Positions 24,034 through 33,480 of a DNA stretch of 64,000 nt are shown one piece after another. The translations under genes were made by a program, and so were the position numbers. Under the pieces are notes generated by a model, which saw only the letters and a list, made by a program, of their open reading frames with translations, was not told where the DNA came from and made no database searches. Each line of letters begins with the position of its first letter. The first letter of the stretch is position 1. Source of the stretch: JAGRMG01 sp047975215 (lineage in GTDB: Bacteria > Pseudomonadota > Alphaproteobacteria > Rhodobacterales > Rhodobacteraceae); assembly GCA_047975215.1 (NCBI GenBank), contig JBKEDD010000129.1:74044-138043 (forward strand), given 5' to 3'.

Positions 24034-26441
24034 TCCGGGCCGCGGCGCAGGCGCTGTCGGGCCACTGGCGGCGTCACCCGCTGCAACTGGCCACGCTGCT
24101 GGCCGGTCTGGCGCTGGCCACGGGGCTGTGGTCGGCGGTTCAGGCGATCAACGCCGAGGCACGCGCCAGCTATGCCGCCGCCGCGCGGCAACTCGGGGCC
24201 GGGCAACTGCCCGAACTGCGCGCGAAAGGCGGGCCGGTCGCGCGGGCGAGCTATGTCGCCCTGCGGCGCGCCGGCTGGCGGGTCAGCCCGGTTCTGGAGG
24301 GGCGCGCGAGGCTTGGCGGTACATCGGTCATGCTGATGGGTGTCGATATCCTGACCCATCCCGGCCTGCCGGCGCTCGACCGGGACGGCGATGGCGGCGC
24401 CGCGCCGCTCGACTTCCTCACCCCCCCGGGGCGGCTGTTTGCCGCCCCCGAAACCGCCGCCAGGATCGCCGCCGCGCCGGATCTGCCGCCGCTTACGTCA
24501 ACCGATGCGCTCCCGCCCGGCACGGTGCTGACCGATATCGGCACCGCCGGGCGCCTGTTGGGGCGGCCGGCGGACATCACGCGCCTGCTGATCCTGCCCG
24601 AGCAGCCGATGCGCCGAACACCGCTTGAGCGGATCGCGCCTGAACTTGTGCGACACAGCCCCGATGCGGACGACGACATTGCGCGGCTGACCGACAGTTT
24701 TCATCTGAACCTGACCGCCTTCGGACTGCTCTCGTTCGCGGTGGGGCTGTTCATCGTGCATGGCACCGTCGGGCTGGCCTTCGAACAGCGCCGGGCGACG
24801 TTGCGCACCCTTCGCGCACTGGGTCTGCCGCTTCGTAACCTTGCCGCGCTGCTGCTGATCGAACTGCTTGCCCTGGCGCTGCTGGCGGGTCTGATCGGTC
24901 TGGCCATTGGTTATTTTGTGGCCGCCGCGCTGCTGCCTGACGTGGCCGCCAGCCTGCGGGGGCTTTATGGTGCGCCGGTCGCGGGCGGGTTGGCGCTGCG
25001 CCCGGTCTGGGTGCTGGGCGGCCTTGGCATGGCTCTGGCGGGCGCGCTGGCGGCCAGCGCGCAGGCGTTGTGGCGGCTGACGCGGATGCCGCTGCTGGCC
25101 GCGCCCGGGGCGCGGGCCTGGGCGGTGCGCGCGGCGCGATCCGATATCGTCCAGGCTGTTGCGGGCGCGGCGCTTGTTGCCCTGGGCGGGCTGGCGGTGC
25201 TGGCCCTTGACGGGCTGCTGGCAGGGTTTGTGCTGCTGGCCGGGCTGATGCTGGGCGCGGCGCTGCTGCTGCCGCCCCTGCTGGGGGCGATCCTGCGGGC
25301 TGCGGCACGGCGCGCCCGCGGCCCGGTGGCGCAATGGGTCTGGGCCGACACCGCCCAGCAGCTTCCCGGCCTGTCTCTGGCCCTCATGGCGCTGCTGCTG
25401 GCGCTGGCGGCGAATATCGGCGTCGGAACCATGGTTTCCAGCTTCCGCCTGACCTTCATCGGCTGGCTCGATCAGCGGCTCGTTTCCGAACTCTACGTCA
25501 CTGCCCGCGACGATGCACAGGGCGCGGCAGTGGCGGCGTGGCTGGCGCCGCGCGCCGATGCTGTGCTGCCGATCAGGTCGGCGGAACTGGACGTGGAAGG
25601 CCGGCCGGTCTTTGTCTATGGCATCGTCGATCACCCAAGCTATCGCCAAAACTGGCCGCTGCTGCAGGCTGAACCCGATGTCTGGGACAGGGTTGCCCGG
25701 GGCGAGGCGGTTCTGGTCAACGAACAGATGGCGCGGCGCGCGGGCGCATGGCCCGGCACCGCCGTTGCGCTGGCGCCGGGCTGGACGCTGCCGGTGACCG
25801 GGGTCTATTCCGACTACGGCAATCCCACGGGTCAGGCCATCGTCGCCCTGCCCGCCCTGCTGGCGCATGTGCCGGGGGTGCCCGACACCCAGTTCGGAAT
25901 CCGCCTGCCACCCGAACGGGCAGCGGCACTGGCGGATGCGTTGCGCGACGCCTTCGATCTGCCCGCGGGCGGGCTGATCGACCAGACCGGCCTCAAGGCA
26001 CAGTCGCTGGCGGTTTTCGACAAGACCTTCGTCGTGACCGGCGCCTTGAACCTGCTGACGCTCGGCGTGGCAGGGTTTGCGATCCTGACCGCGCTGCTGA
26101 CACTGTGGAACCTGCGCCTGCCGCAACTGGCGCCGGTCTGGGCGCTGGGCCTGACCAGGGTGCGTCTGGCGCGGCTGGAAATGCTGCGCAGCCTGCTTCT
26201 GGCGCTGCTGACGGCACTTCTGGCGCTGCCGCTGGGGCTGGCGCTGGCCTGGGTGCTGCTGGCGGTCATCAATGTCGAAGCGTTCGGCTGGCGGCTGCCA
26301 ATGTATCTGTTTCCGGGTGACTGGCTGCGCCTGATGGCGCTGGCATTGCTGGCCGCAGCAATCGCCGCCGCGCTGCCGGTGCGGCGGCTGCGCCGGGTTC
26401 CGCCCTCAGACTTGCTGAAGGTGTTTGCAATTGAACGCTAG
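24030..26441 (+). CDS. Large FtsX/MacB-type ABC permease
   Basis: 803 residues. A membrane anchor near ~15-38 precedes an extracytoplasmic domain and a first transmembrane block (~230-345; FGLLSFAVGLFIVHG, LLLIELLALALLAGLIG). A second group of helices follows at ~375-430 and ~445-470. A second extracytoplasmic domain (~480-660) comes next, then a final FtsX block (~670-795; GVAGFAILTALLTLWN). The two FtsX-like halves suggest fusion of two permease subunits, as for mechanotransmission transporters that move lipids or lipoproteins. GTG start overlaps the ATPase stop. Confidence 0.88.
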   Translation: MIRAAAQALSGHWRRHPLQLATLLAGLALATGLWSAVQAINAEARASYAAAARQLGAGQLPELRAKGGPVARASYVALRRAGWRVSPVLEGRARLGGTSVMLMGVDILTHPGLPALDRDGDGGAAPLDFLTPPGRLFAAPETAARIAAAPDLPPLTSTDALPPGTVLTDIGTAGRLLGRPADITRLLILPEQPMRRTPLERIAPELVRHSPDADDDIARLTDSFHLNLTAFGLLSFAVGLFIVHGTVGLAFEQRRATLRTLRALGLPLRNLAALLLIELLALALLAGLIGLAIGYFVAAALLPDVAASLRGLYGAPVAGGLALRPVWVLGGLGMALAGALAASAQALWRLTRMPLLAAPGARAWAVRAARSDIVQAVAGAALVALGGLAVLALDGLLAGFVLLAGLMLGAALLLPPLLGAILRAAARRARGPVAQWVWADTAQQLPGLSLALMALLLALAANIGVGTMVSSFRLTFIGWLDQRLVSELYVTARDDAQGAAVAAWLAPRADAVLPIRSAELDVEGRPVFVYGIVDHPSYRQNWPLLQAEPDVWDRVARGEAVLVNEQMARRAGAWPGTAVALAPGWTLPVTGVYSDYGNPTGQAIVALPALLAHVPGVPDTQFGIRLPPERAAALADALRDAFDLPAGGLIDQTGLKAQSLAVFDKTFVVTGALNLLTLGVAGFAILTALLTLWNLRLPQLAPVWALGLTRVRLARLEMLRSLLLALLTALLALPLGLALAWVLLAVINVEAFGWRLPMYLFPGDWLRLMALALLAAAIAAALPVRRLRRVPPSDLLKVFAIER

Positions 26442-27534
26442 CGTGCAGGACCACGGCACCCGGTCGGGTCGGAGCAGTATATCAGGATTGCTTGGTATCC
26501 TGCTGATATTGCTTGGTTTACTTCTCTATCTTCCGCCCGCATCCGCCCAGGGGTTTGCCGGTCTGGGAACCAGTGCGCAAGGATTCTCCACGCCGCGGCC
26601 AGGCATCGTGCCCACCTTCCCCGCCGATCACGGCCCGCACCCGGATTTTCGCATCGAATGGTGGTATCTGACGGCCACGCTGCGCGACGCGGACGGGCGC
26701 GACTACGGCATTCAATGGACGCTGTTCCGCTCGGCCCTGGCCCCGGGCGAGGCCGAAGGCTGGTCGAGCCCGCAACTCTGGATGGGCCACGCCGCCATCA
26801 CCACGCCGGATGCGCATTTCTTCGCCGAACGGCGCGCGCGGGGCGGCATCGGACAGGCGGGGGTGATGGCCGTGCCATTTTCCGCCTGGATCGACGAATG
26901 GGAAATGACCGGCCCCGGCGACCTGTCGCGCCTGACGCTAAGCGCGGGGGGCACGGATTTCGCCTATGATCTGTCGATGCGGGCAACCGGCCCGCTGGTA
27001 CTGCATGGGCATGCGGGCTATTCGGTCAAGTCCGCCGCCGGGCAGGCCAGCTATTACTATTCGCAACCCGCCTTCGCCGTCACCGGCACCCTGCATTTGC
27101 CGGACGGCCCGGTAGAGGTAAGCGGACAGGGCTGGCTTGACCGGGAATGGTCAAGCCAGCCGCTGGCCGCCGACCAGAGCGGCTGGGACTGGTTTTCGCT
27201 GTCATTCGAGGGCGGCGCACGGCTGATGGCCTTCCGGTTGCGCGGCGCGGGCGGCGACTTTCGTTCGGGCACCTGGATCGCGCCCGACGGCACCGCAACG
27301 CCCCTGCCCGAAGGCGCGTTCGAGTCAGAACCGCTGGAACGCGCGCAGGTCGCGGGCCGGGCGGTGCCGGTGGTGTGGCGGCTTCGTCTTCCGGGCCACG
27401 GGGTAAACGTGACGATCAGGGCGCTGAACCCGCAAAGCTGGATGGGTACCACCTTTCCCTATTGGGAAGGCCCGGTTTCGATCAGCGGCAGTCATGAGGG
27501 CAAGGGATATCTTGAAATGACTGGGTATCAGTAG
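26431..27534 (+). CDS. AttH/CrtC-like lipocalin-domain protein (secreted)
   Basis: About 367 residues. The N-terminal signal segment LLGILLILLGLLLYLPPASAQG is followed by the AttH (hydroxyneurosporene-synthase-like) domain: FPADHGPHPDFRIEWWYLTATL, GIQWTLFRSA, QLWMGHAAITTPD and, later, GQGWLDREWSSQPL, GWDWFSL. These mark the DUF2006/CrtC calycin family. TTG 26431 lies 9 nt after GAAGG and is chosen; TTG 26425 and GTG 26443 are alternatives. It overlaps the permease end by 11 nt. Its place behind an FtsX-type ABC pair matches att-type operons and suggests periplasmic lipid handling. It is not likely to be a carotenoid enzyme, since no crt genes are nearby. Confidence 0.85.
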   Translation: MNASVQDHGTRSGRSSISGLLGILLILLGLLLYLPPASAQGFAGLGTSAQGFSTPRPGIVPTFPADHGPHPDFRIEWWYLTATLRDADGRDYGIQWTLFRSALAPGEAEGWSSPQLWMGHAAITTPDAHFFAERRARGGIGQAGVMAVPFSAWIDEWEMTGPGDLSRLTLSAGGTDFAYDLSMRATGPLVLHGHAGYSVKSAAGQASYYYSQPAFAVTGTLHLPDGPVEVSGQGWLDREWSSQPLAADQSGWDWFSLSFEGGARLMAFRLRGAGGDFRSGTWIAPDGTATPLPEGAFESEPLERAQVAGRAVPVVWRLRLPGHGVNVTIRALNPQSWMGTTFPYWEGPVSISGSHEGKGYLEMTGYQ

Positions 27535-27549
27535 GTTATGAGTCGATCT

Positions 27550-28713
27550 TCACGTCAGTCCGGATAGGGTTGCACGCGTCTGCCCGGCGATGCAGCACTC
27601 CTCGTCGGTACCGATCACATGGGCGCTGACCGCAGAATCAGCCGTGGTGATGGTGGCACCATGCGCGGCATTGGCCGCCTCGTCGAGCCGCAGCCCAAGC
27701 CAGGCGAATTTCTGCGCGATACCGGCCCGCACAGGCGCCGCGTTCTCGCCGATACCGCCGGTGAAGACCATGGCATCCAGGCCGCCAAGCGCGACCGCGA
27801 TCGCCCCAAGCTGCCTTGCCGCCGTCAGGATGAACAGATCGACCGCCTCGGCGGCCTCGGGGCGGTCGCTGGCCAGCAGATCGCGCATGTCGCTGCTGAT
27901 CCCCGAAACCCCCAGAAGGCCCGATCGTTCGCCCAGCAACGCCTCGACCTTGTCCGGCGTCATGCCCTTCTGGCGCGCCAGATGCAGCACGACGCCGGGG
28001 TCGATATCGCCACAGCGCCGCCCCATCATCAGCCCGTCGAGCGCGGTGAAGCCCATCGAGGTCGCTACGCTGCGCCGGTCCTTCATGCCGCAGATGCTGG
28101 CGCCATTGCCCAGATGCAGCACCACGACGCGGCCCGCCGCGCGCCCGCCCAGCAGATCGGGCAGGCAACCGGCGACATAGTCATAGGACAGGCCGTGAAA
28201 GCCGTAGCGCAGAATGCCCACATCGGTCAGTTCTCGCGGCAGCGCATAGAGCTGTTCCAGCCGTGGCTGGCCGCGATGAAAGGCGGTGTCGAAACAGGCC
28301 ACTTGCGGCAGGTCGGGATTGGCGCGTGCCACCGCTTCGATACCGGCGATGTTGTGGGGCTGGTGCGCGGGCGCGAGGGGGGCCAGTTCGCGGATCAGGC
28401 GCATTTCGTCCGGGCCGATCCGGGCCGGGCCGTCGAAATGGCGGCCGCCATGCACGACCCGATGGCCGGCGGCGGCGAGCGTGATATCGCCCGCTACCGT
28501 CGCCAGGTGGCGCAACAGCCAGTCCAGCACCGCCGCGTGATCGCCGTTGCCAGGCAAATCCAGCGGGGTCTTGCCGGAAGCGTCCCGGTGTACCGGCCCC
28601 TGCCCGATACGCTCGACCTGACCGCGCAGAAGAACCTCGCCGCCCCCCAGCGGGTGCAGCGCATACTTGACGCTGGACGATCCCGCGTTGAGAACGAGAA
28701 TGGCCCGCCTCAC
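27550..28713 (-). CDS. ackA: Acetate kinase
   Basis: Reversible ATP + acetate -> acetyl phosphate + ADP. 387 residues of the ASKHA fold: ILVLNAGSSSVKYAL at the N-terminus, GHRVVHGG, ACFDTAFHRGQP, YGFHGLSYDYV, VVLHLGNGAS and the C-terminal FTGGIGENAAPVR. It overlaps the upstream maoC-pta gene by 4 nt, so acetyl phosphate is made and used by one transcript. It converges with the AttH-like gene (15 bp apart). Confidence 0.96.
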   Translation of the reverse strand: MRRAILVLNAGSSSVKYALHPLGGGEVLLRGQVERIGQGPVHRDASGKTPLDLPGNGDHAAVLDWLLRHLATVAGDITLAAAGHRVVHGGRHFDGPARIGPDEMRLIRELAPLAPAHQPHNIAGIEAVARANPDLPQVACFDTAFHRGQPRLEQLYALPRELTDVGILRYGFHGLSYDYVAGCLPDLLGGRAAGRVVVLHLGNGASICGMKDRRSVATSMGFTALDGLMMGRRCGDIDPGVVLHLARQKGMTPDKVEALLGERSGLLGVSGISSDMRDLLASDRPEAAEAVDLFILTAARQLGAIAVALGGLDAMVFTGGIGENAAPVRAGIAQKFAWLGLRLDEAANAAHGATITTADSAVSAHVIGTDEECCIAGQTRATLSGLT

Positions 28714-30083
28714 CGGGCTTTCCCGGCGCGAAAGCGGCGCATCAGCAAGGCCAGCGCCGCGCTGGCGACCCGGGCGCGCGTATCGTCGGCTCGGCTGGTG
28801 AGCATGATCGGCACCCTGGCCCCGAGCACGATTCCGGCCGCCTGCGCCCCGGCGAGATAGATCATCTGCTTGGCTATCATGTTGCCGGATTCGAGATCGG
28901 GAACCACCAGAATGTCGGCCTGCCCGGCGACGGGCGAATCGATGCCCTTGGCGGCCGCGGCGGCGGGCGATATCGCGTTATCGAACGCAAGCGGCCCGTC
29001 CAGCAGCCCGCCGGTGATCTGGCGGCGGTCGGCCATCTTGCACAAGGCCGCCGCCTCGACCGTCGAGGGCACCTTGGGATAGACGGTTTCGACCGCCGAC
29101 AGGATCGCCACCCTCGGGCGATCCTGGCCAAGCGCATGTGCCAGATCAATGGCGTTCTGGACGATATCGGCCTTGGTCGCCAGATCGGGCGCGATGTTGA
29201 TCGCGGCATCGGTCACGAACAGCGGCTTGGTGTGGCTTGGCACATCCAGCGCGAACACATGGCTCATCCGGCGTTCGGTGCGCAGGCCGGTGGCGCGGTC
29301 CACCGCCTCGGCCATAACCTCGTCGGTGTGCAGCGCACCCTTCATCAGCGCCTCTGCGCGGCCTTCGCGCGCCAGGTCGACGGCGGCGCGGGCCGCCGCG
29401 TGGCTGTGCGGCGTATCGACGATTTCAAGCCCGGAAATGTCCATCCCGCCGCCTTCGGCCGCCGCCTCGATCCGAGTCCGCGGGCCGATCAGTATCGGCA
29501 CCATCAAGCCAAGTTCGCAAGCCTTCAGCGCACCCCTGAGCGAGCGTTCATCGCACGGATGCACCACCGCCGTCAGGATCGGGTCGAGGTCGCGGGTCTT
29601 GTCCACGAGGTCGTCATAGGTGGCGCCGGGCCGGCGCATTTCCACTTGCGGCATGACCCGTGCCGCACGGCTTATCCGCTCTGACGGCGCGGCCACCAGC
29701 GCCTCGCCCTCGACGACGGTTTCGCCGTTGCCGTTCAGGCAGTTGCATTCCAGACGCAGCCTGTTCCGGTCCAGCTTTTGCAACACCCGCACCCGCACGG
29801 TGACGGCGTCGCCAACCCGCACCGGGCGCAGGAAACGAAGCCGCTGATCCAGATAGACGGTGCCCGGCCCTGGCAGCCGCGTACCCAGGGCCGCCGAGAT
29901 CAGCGCCCCCACCCACATGCCGTGGCCGATATCGCCCGGCGCTTCCTGCCCGGCCTCGGCATGATCGGCATCGCCCGATGCGATGGCGAACAGGTCGGCG
30001 TCGCGCGCGCTCAGCACGCGGGTCAGCTCGGCGCTGTCCCCGGCGCTCAACTCGTCATAGGTGCGGTTCTCGATCATCTGCAT
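28710..30083 (-). CDS. pta: MaoC-domain / phosphate acyltransferase fusion (Pta)
   Basis: 457 residues in two parts. Residues ~1-135 form a MaoC-like hot-dog domain (LFAIASGD, GMWVGALISAALGTRLPGPGTVYLDQRLRFLRPVRVGD). Residues ~155-455 form the PTA/PTB domain (TAVVHPCDERSLRGAL, GLMVPILIGPR, MKGALHTDEVM, FVTDAAINIAPD, DILVVPDLESGNMIAKQ). It interconverts acetyl-CoA (or butyryl-CoA) and acyl phosphate. The MaoC part in such alphaproteobacterial enzymes has no proven role. ATG 30083 follows GGGGGATCGCA. Confidence 0.9.
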   Translation of the reverse strand: MQMIENRTYDELSAGDSAELTRVLSARDADLFAIASGDADHAEAGQEAPGDIGHGMWVGALISAALGTRLPGPGTVYLDQRLRFLRPVRVGDAVTVRVRVLQKLDRNRLRLECNCLNGNGETVVEGEALVAAPSERISRAARVMPQVEMRRPGATYDDLVDKTRDLDPILTAVVHPCDERSLRGALKACELGLMVPILIGPRTRIEAAAEGGGMDISGLEIVDTPHSHAAARAAVDLAREGRAEALMKGALHTDEVMAEAVDRATGLRTERRMSHVFALDVPSHTKPLFVTDAAINIAPDLATKADIVQNAIDLAHALGQDRPRVAILSAVETVYPKVPSTVEAAALCKMADRRQITGGLLDGPLAFDNAISPAAAAAKGIDSPVAGQADILVVPDLESGNMIAKQMIYLAGAQAAGIVLGARVPIMLTSRADDTRARVASAALALLMRRFRAGKAR

Positions 30084-30138
30084 TGCGATCCCCCGACAGA
30101 TACCCCCGCCCTGCCCGCCTTGGCGTGGCGGGTGCGGT

Positions 30139-31026
30139 TCAGGCCGAGGCGCGGCAGATCTTGGCGATGTTGCCGCCAAGGGCCGAGTTGAATTCGCCAT
30201 CCGACATCGCGCGGGTCAGACCCTCGGTCAGCGCGCGGCTGAAACTGGCGATCATGCCGTCGTTCTGCGCCAGCAGGCGGCAGGCCTCGTCGGTGGAATA
30301 GCCGCCCGACAACGCCACCACCCGCAGCACGCGCGCGTGCGCGATGAGATCGGCAAACAGGTTGGCCCGGCTGGGCAAGGTCAGCTTCAGCATGACATCG
30401 CTCCCCTCGGGCAGCGCGTCGAGATTGCGGGCAATCTCGGCCTTCATCAGATCCTCGGCCTGGGATTTGGTGGCGGAATGTATGTTCACCTCGGGTTCGA
30501 TGATCGGCACCAGCCCGGCGGCCAGCACCTCGCGGGCGAGGTCGAACTGCTGGTCCACCACGGCCCTGATTCCCGCGGCATCGGCCTCGTGAATGACCGA
30601 ACGTTCCTTGGTGCCGAAAATGCCCTGTCCAGCGGCCCGGGCGAGCGTTTCCGAAAGGCCGGGGATCGGCTTCATCATCTGCACGCCGCCGGTTCGTTCC
30701 TCCAGCCCCTTGTCGATCTTGAGAAACGGCACGATTCCGCGTTCGCCCCACAGGTATTCGGGCACCTTCCTTCCCTCGATCTCCTCGCCGAGCGTGCGCT
30801 CGAACAGGATCGCACCGATTACCTTGTCGCTGGTGAAATCGTCGGCCAGGATGATGCGGGCGCGCATCCGCTGGACCTCGGCGAACATCTCCTCCTCGCT
30901 CGCGTAGCCTGAGGCATCCACGCCGTAAAGCGCCAGCGCCTTGGGTGTCGAACCGCCGCTCTGGTCCAGAGCCGCGATGAAACCCGCGCCGTTTTTCATC
31001 CGGTCGCGCTGTTGCGAATTGGCCAT
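30139..31026 (-). CDS. fba: Class I fructose-bisphosphate aldolase
   Basis: Cleaves fructose 1,6-bisphosphate to dihydroxyacetone phosphate and glyceraldehyde 3-phosphate through a Schiff base. 295 residues of the short bacterial class I type: GAGFIAALDQSGGSTPKAL at the start, GIVPFLKIDKGLE, IIEPEVNIHSATKSQAEDLM, VMLKLTLP (candidate Schiff-base Lys) and VVALSGGYSTDEAC. ATG 31026 is used instead of an in-frame start at 31062. Ends 55 bp before maoC-pta on the same strand. Confidence 0.94.
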   Translation of the reverse strand: MANSQQRDRMKNGAGFIAALDQSGGSTPKALALYGVDASGYASEEEMFAEVQRMRARIILADDFTSDKVIGAILFERTLGEEIEGRKVPEYLWGERGIVPFLKIDKGLEERTGGVQMMKPIPGLSETLARAAGQGIFGTKERSVIHEADAAGIRAVVDQQFDLAREVLAAGLVPIIEPEVNIHSATKSQAEDLMKAEIARNLDALPEGSDVMLKLTLPSRANLFADLIAHARVLRVVALSGGYSTDEACRLLAQNDGMIASFSRALTEGLTRAMSDGEFNSALGGNIAKICRASA

Positions 31027-31168
31027 GCTGAAAATCCCGTTTGCTGATTCACGTTCGGGCATTCAATAAAGCATGCCCGCCGGCGATGGTAGCGTGTTAG
31101 CGCCCGACAACCCTGGCCGGACACGGCCCGCATGGCGCCAGGGCGATGCCGTGCCTGTGCGGGCGCGG

Positions 31169-32437
31169 TCATGCGGCACGTACAGAGGTGAACTTTGACG
31201 CCGGTACGTCGATGCGCGAATGCGAGGGCGCCCGCCCCGCAAAGCGCGCGGCCAGCGTCATCGGCCCGGCCGTGACGCGGAAATAGTCATAATCTCCGGG
31301 GTTGTCGAAGGCGCACATGTACTGGAAATGCAGCCGGAAAAAACGCCACCGCAGCGCCTTCCAGCGGCCCGGGCTAAGGGTCTGGGTAAACGCCGCCGAG
31401 ATAACCAGGGGCCATTTCTTGCCCTCGGGCGCAACGCCGCTTACCGTCACCGGATCGCACAGCGCGAAGGCACAGCCATCGCCGGGCGCCGATATGTCCA
31501 CCCAGGCCAGTTCGTCCCGTGCGCTCAGATACTGCAGATCGGCGCGCAGCCGCTGGGCGCGCGGCAGGAAGGACACCATAGGCACCACCTGCCCCAGCGT
31601 CAGGAACCCCAGCGCCGGGCCGTTCGCGGGCACCCGCCCCGAGCGGATCAGATCGGCCAGCACGCTGACGCCCAGATGCGCGCCCGAGGAATGGCCGACC
31701 ACCAGAACCTCGCCCGCATCGCTGGCCAGAGCGGCGGCGATGCGCCCGGCGAACTCGCTCAACCGCGCTTCGAGCTCAGGCGGATAGGCGCCGCGCGACT
31801 TCGCCGTGTGCGCGTAATCATGCATCAGATAATAGGCGAAGAACCTGCCATCGAGCGCCTTGAACTTGCGCATCAGCCAGACCGCCGCAACCAGCCCCGC
31901 GAAGGTACCTATCGCGGTGGCCACGGCATCCAGTACGCGCCCCGACAGCGGCAGCAGCGCGAAAGCCGACCCGATGAGCCGCGCCAGCGCCCACCACAGC
32001 AAGCCGGCAAGCAACAGTTGCACCACAAGCATGCCCACCGGGTAAAGCGCCGCAATGACCGGCCCCTTGCGCAGCCACATCAGCCGGCGCAGCGTCCCGG
32101 TCGAGATGTAGATCCAGGCGGTTCGGGCCAGTTGCAGATAGGTGGCGGGGATGGTGTTGGACATGCTTTCGCGCACGATGTCGGACCAGACCAGAACCTC
32201 GATATCGGCCTGAACAAGCGCGTCCTCGATTTCGGCCTCGACATGCCAGCCATAGGGCCCATCGGTCGTTTTCGCCCTGAGATCAATCCGGTATCCGGAG
32301 ATCTTCGCCTGGGCCGCGGCTTCCTTCCGGTATAGTTCGCGATAGCGGCGCGGATGAATGGGGTCGTAGCCGGGAATGTAGAATACCCGGCGCTTCCTTA
32401 CCTGTTCGTGTGCGCTTTCGCGCGGTTCACCCGCCAT
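31169..32437 (-). CDS. Membrane-anchored alpha/beta-hydrolase-like protein, function unknown
   Basis: 422 residues. An N-terminal FYIPGYDPIHPRRYRE segment looks like the first strand and oxyanion loop of an alpha/beta hydrolase. Two hydrophobic helices follow at ~125-152 and ~171-190. Then comes the nucleophile elbow VLVVGHSSGAHLGVSVL with S250 (GxSxG). Later blocks include DELAWVDISAPGDGCAF and CAFDNPGDYDYFRVT. The active site would be split by a transmembrane hairpin. I do not recognise a characterised member. No operon partner is evident; 167 bp of non-coding DNA separates it from ccdA. Confidence 0.72.
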   Translation of the reverse strand: MAGEPRESAHEQVRKRRVFYIPGYDPIHPRRYRELYRKEAAAQAKISGYRIDLRAKTTDGPYGWHVEAEIEDALVQADIEVLVWSDIVRESMSNTIPATYLQLARTAWIYISTGTLRRLMWLRKGPVIAALYPVGMLVVQLLLAGLLWWALARLIGSAFALLPLSGRVLDAVATAIGTFAGLVAAVWLMRKFKALDGRFFAYYLMHDYAHTAKSRGAYPPELEARLSEFAGRIAAALASDAGEVLVVGHSSGAHLGVSVLADLIRSGRVPANGPALGFLTLGQVVPMVSFLPRAQRLRADLQYLSARDELAWVDISAPGDGCAFALCDPVTVSGVAPEGKKWPLVISAAFTQTLSPGRWKALRWRFFRLHFQYMCAFDNPGDYDYFRVTAGPMTLAARFAGRAPSHSRIDVPASKFTSVRAA

Positions 32438-32604
32438 TCGTCACCCTCGGACCCGGGGTCGCAGGATAGCGCCGCTTTCGGGCGAGAGTAAGGCCCAAGA
32501 GTATCGCGCATCCGGCCTCCGGCATTCGCCGGTCGGGCCGAGGCAGCGTTTTCGCAGAAGAACAGGTTCGGCCGAGCGGGAAAATCCGTCTGAACGCGAA
32601 CTAC

Positions 32605-33357
32605 CTAGCCCAGTGTCGCAAGGGTGGGGAATTTCTCCAGCAGCCAGTAGGAGAAGCTGGAGAAGCCCCCGGTCAGCATCAGCAGGCCGATGGTCCACAA
32701 CAGCAGGCCCATCACCCTCTCGATCTGTTGCATGTGCCGCTTCATCCACCCCATCAGCCCGCCCAGCCGGGGCAGGAAGGCCGCGACCAGAAGGAACGGT
32801 ACGCCCAGGCCCACGGCATAGATCGCCAGCAGCGAGGTGCCGCGCACCACAGAACCTTCCGAGGCCGCGAGGCTCAGGATCGCGCCCAGTTGCGGGCCGA
32901 TGCAGGGCGTCCAGCCAAAGGCGAAGGCCAGCCCCAGAACGTAGGCGCCAAAGGCTGACCCGCCACGGTCACCAGCGTCCAGCCGCGCTTCGCGGTCGAG
33001 AAACGAGATGCGGTAGACACCAACGAAATGCGCCCCGAACACCATCACAACGATCCCGGCCACGGTGTTGAACCAGTCCTGATATTGCAGGAACACCGTG
33101 CCGATGGCCGACGCGGTGAAGCCAAGGAACAGAAACACCGTCGAAAGCCCCAGAACGAAGAACAAGGCCGGCAGGATGGCACGGTTGCCCCCCGCCTTGC
33201 CGGTGCTGAGGTCCTGCACCGAAACGCCGCTCATATAGGCCAGGTAGGGCGGCACGATGGGCAGGACGCAGGGCGAAAGAAAACTGAGCGTCCCGGCGAA
33301 CAGGGCGACGATCATGGCGGGGAGAAGCCCCGCGTCGATGATTTCGATTCCGAACAT
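32605..33357 (-). CDS. ccdA: CcdA-type thiol-disulfide transporter (cytochrome c biogenesis)
   Basis: 250 residues, six predicted membrane helices. The paired redox cysteines of the CcdA/DsbD core are seen in LSFLSPCVLPIVPPYLAYMSG and FAFGWTPCIGPQLGAIL. It passes electrons from cytosolic thioredoxin across the membrane to periplasmic thiol proteins for haem ligation. Start MFGIEIIDAGLLPA at 33357 is the family start. It diverges from tusA across 123 bp. A second CcdA homologue, soxV, lies at 54959-55696. Confidence 0.92.
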   Translation of the reverse strand: MFGIEIIDAGLLPAMIVALFAGTLSFLSPCVLPIVPPYLAYMSGVSVQDLSTGKAGGNRAILPALFFVLGLSTVFLFLGFTASAIGTVFLQYQDWFNTVAGIVVMVFGAHFVGVYRISFLDREARLDAGDRGGSAFGAYVLGLAFAFGWTPCIGPQLGAILSLAASEGSVVRGTSLLAIYAVGLGVPFLLVAAFLPRLGGLMGWMKRHMQQIERVMGLLLWTIGLLMLTGGFSSFSYWLLEKFPTLATLG

Positions 33358-33480
33358 GACGACGGGCATAAGCCATCGCGCAGCCAAGGTCACGAGGCCA
33401 TGCGGTCACATCCCCGTGCCCGCGCGAAAGGGTTCGGGCGCCGGTGGACAGCGACAGGCTTTCGCGCTTATCTGCCGCTC

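Noticed and set aside
24498..26126. 542-codon open frame on the minus strand across the ABC permease gene
   Set aside because: It is antisense to a well-supported permease; its Gln/Arg-rich product has no domain. High GC keeps antisense frames open.
26431..27534. Carotenoid hydratase CrtC in a photosynthesis cluster
   Set aside because: The domain family fits, but no crt, bch or puf genes are nearby and the gene is operonic with an FtsX-type ABC transporter.
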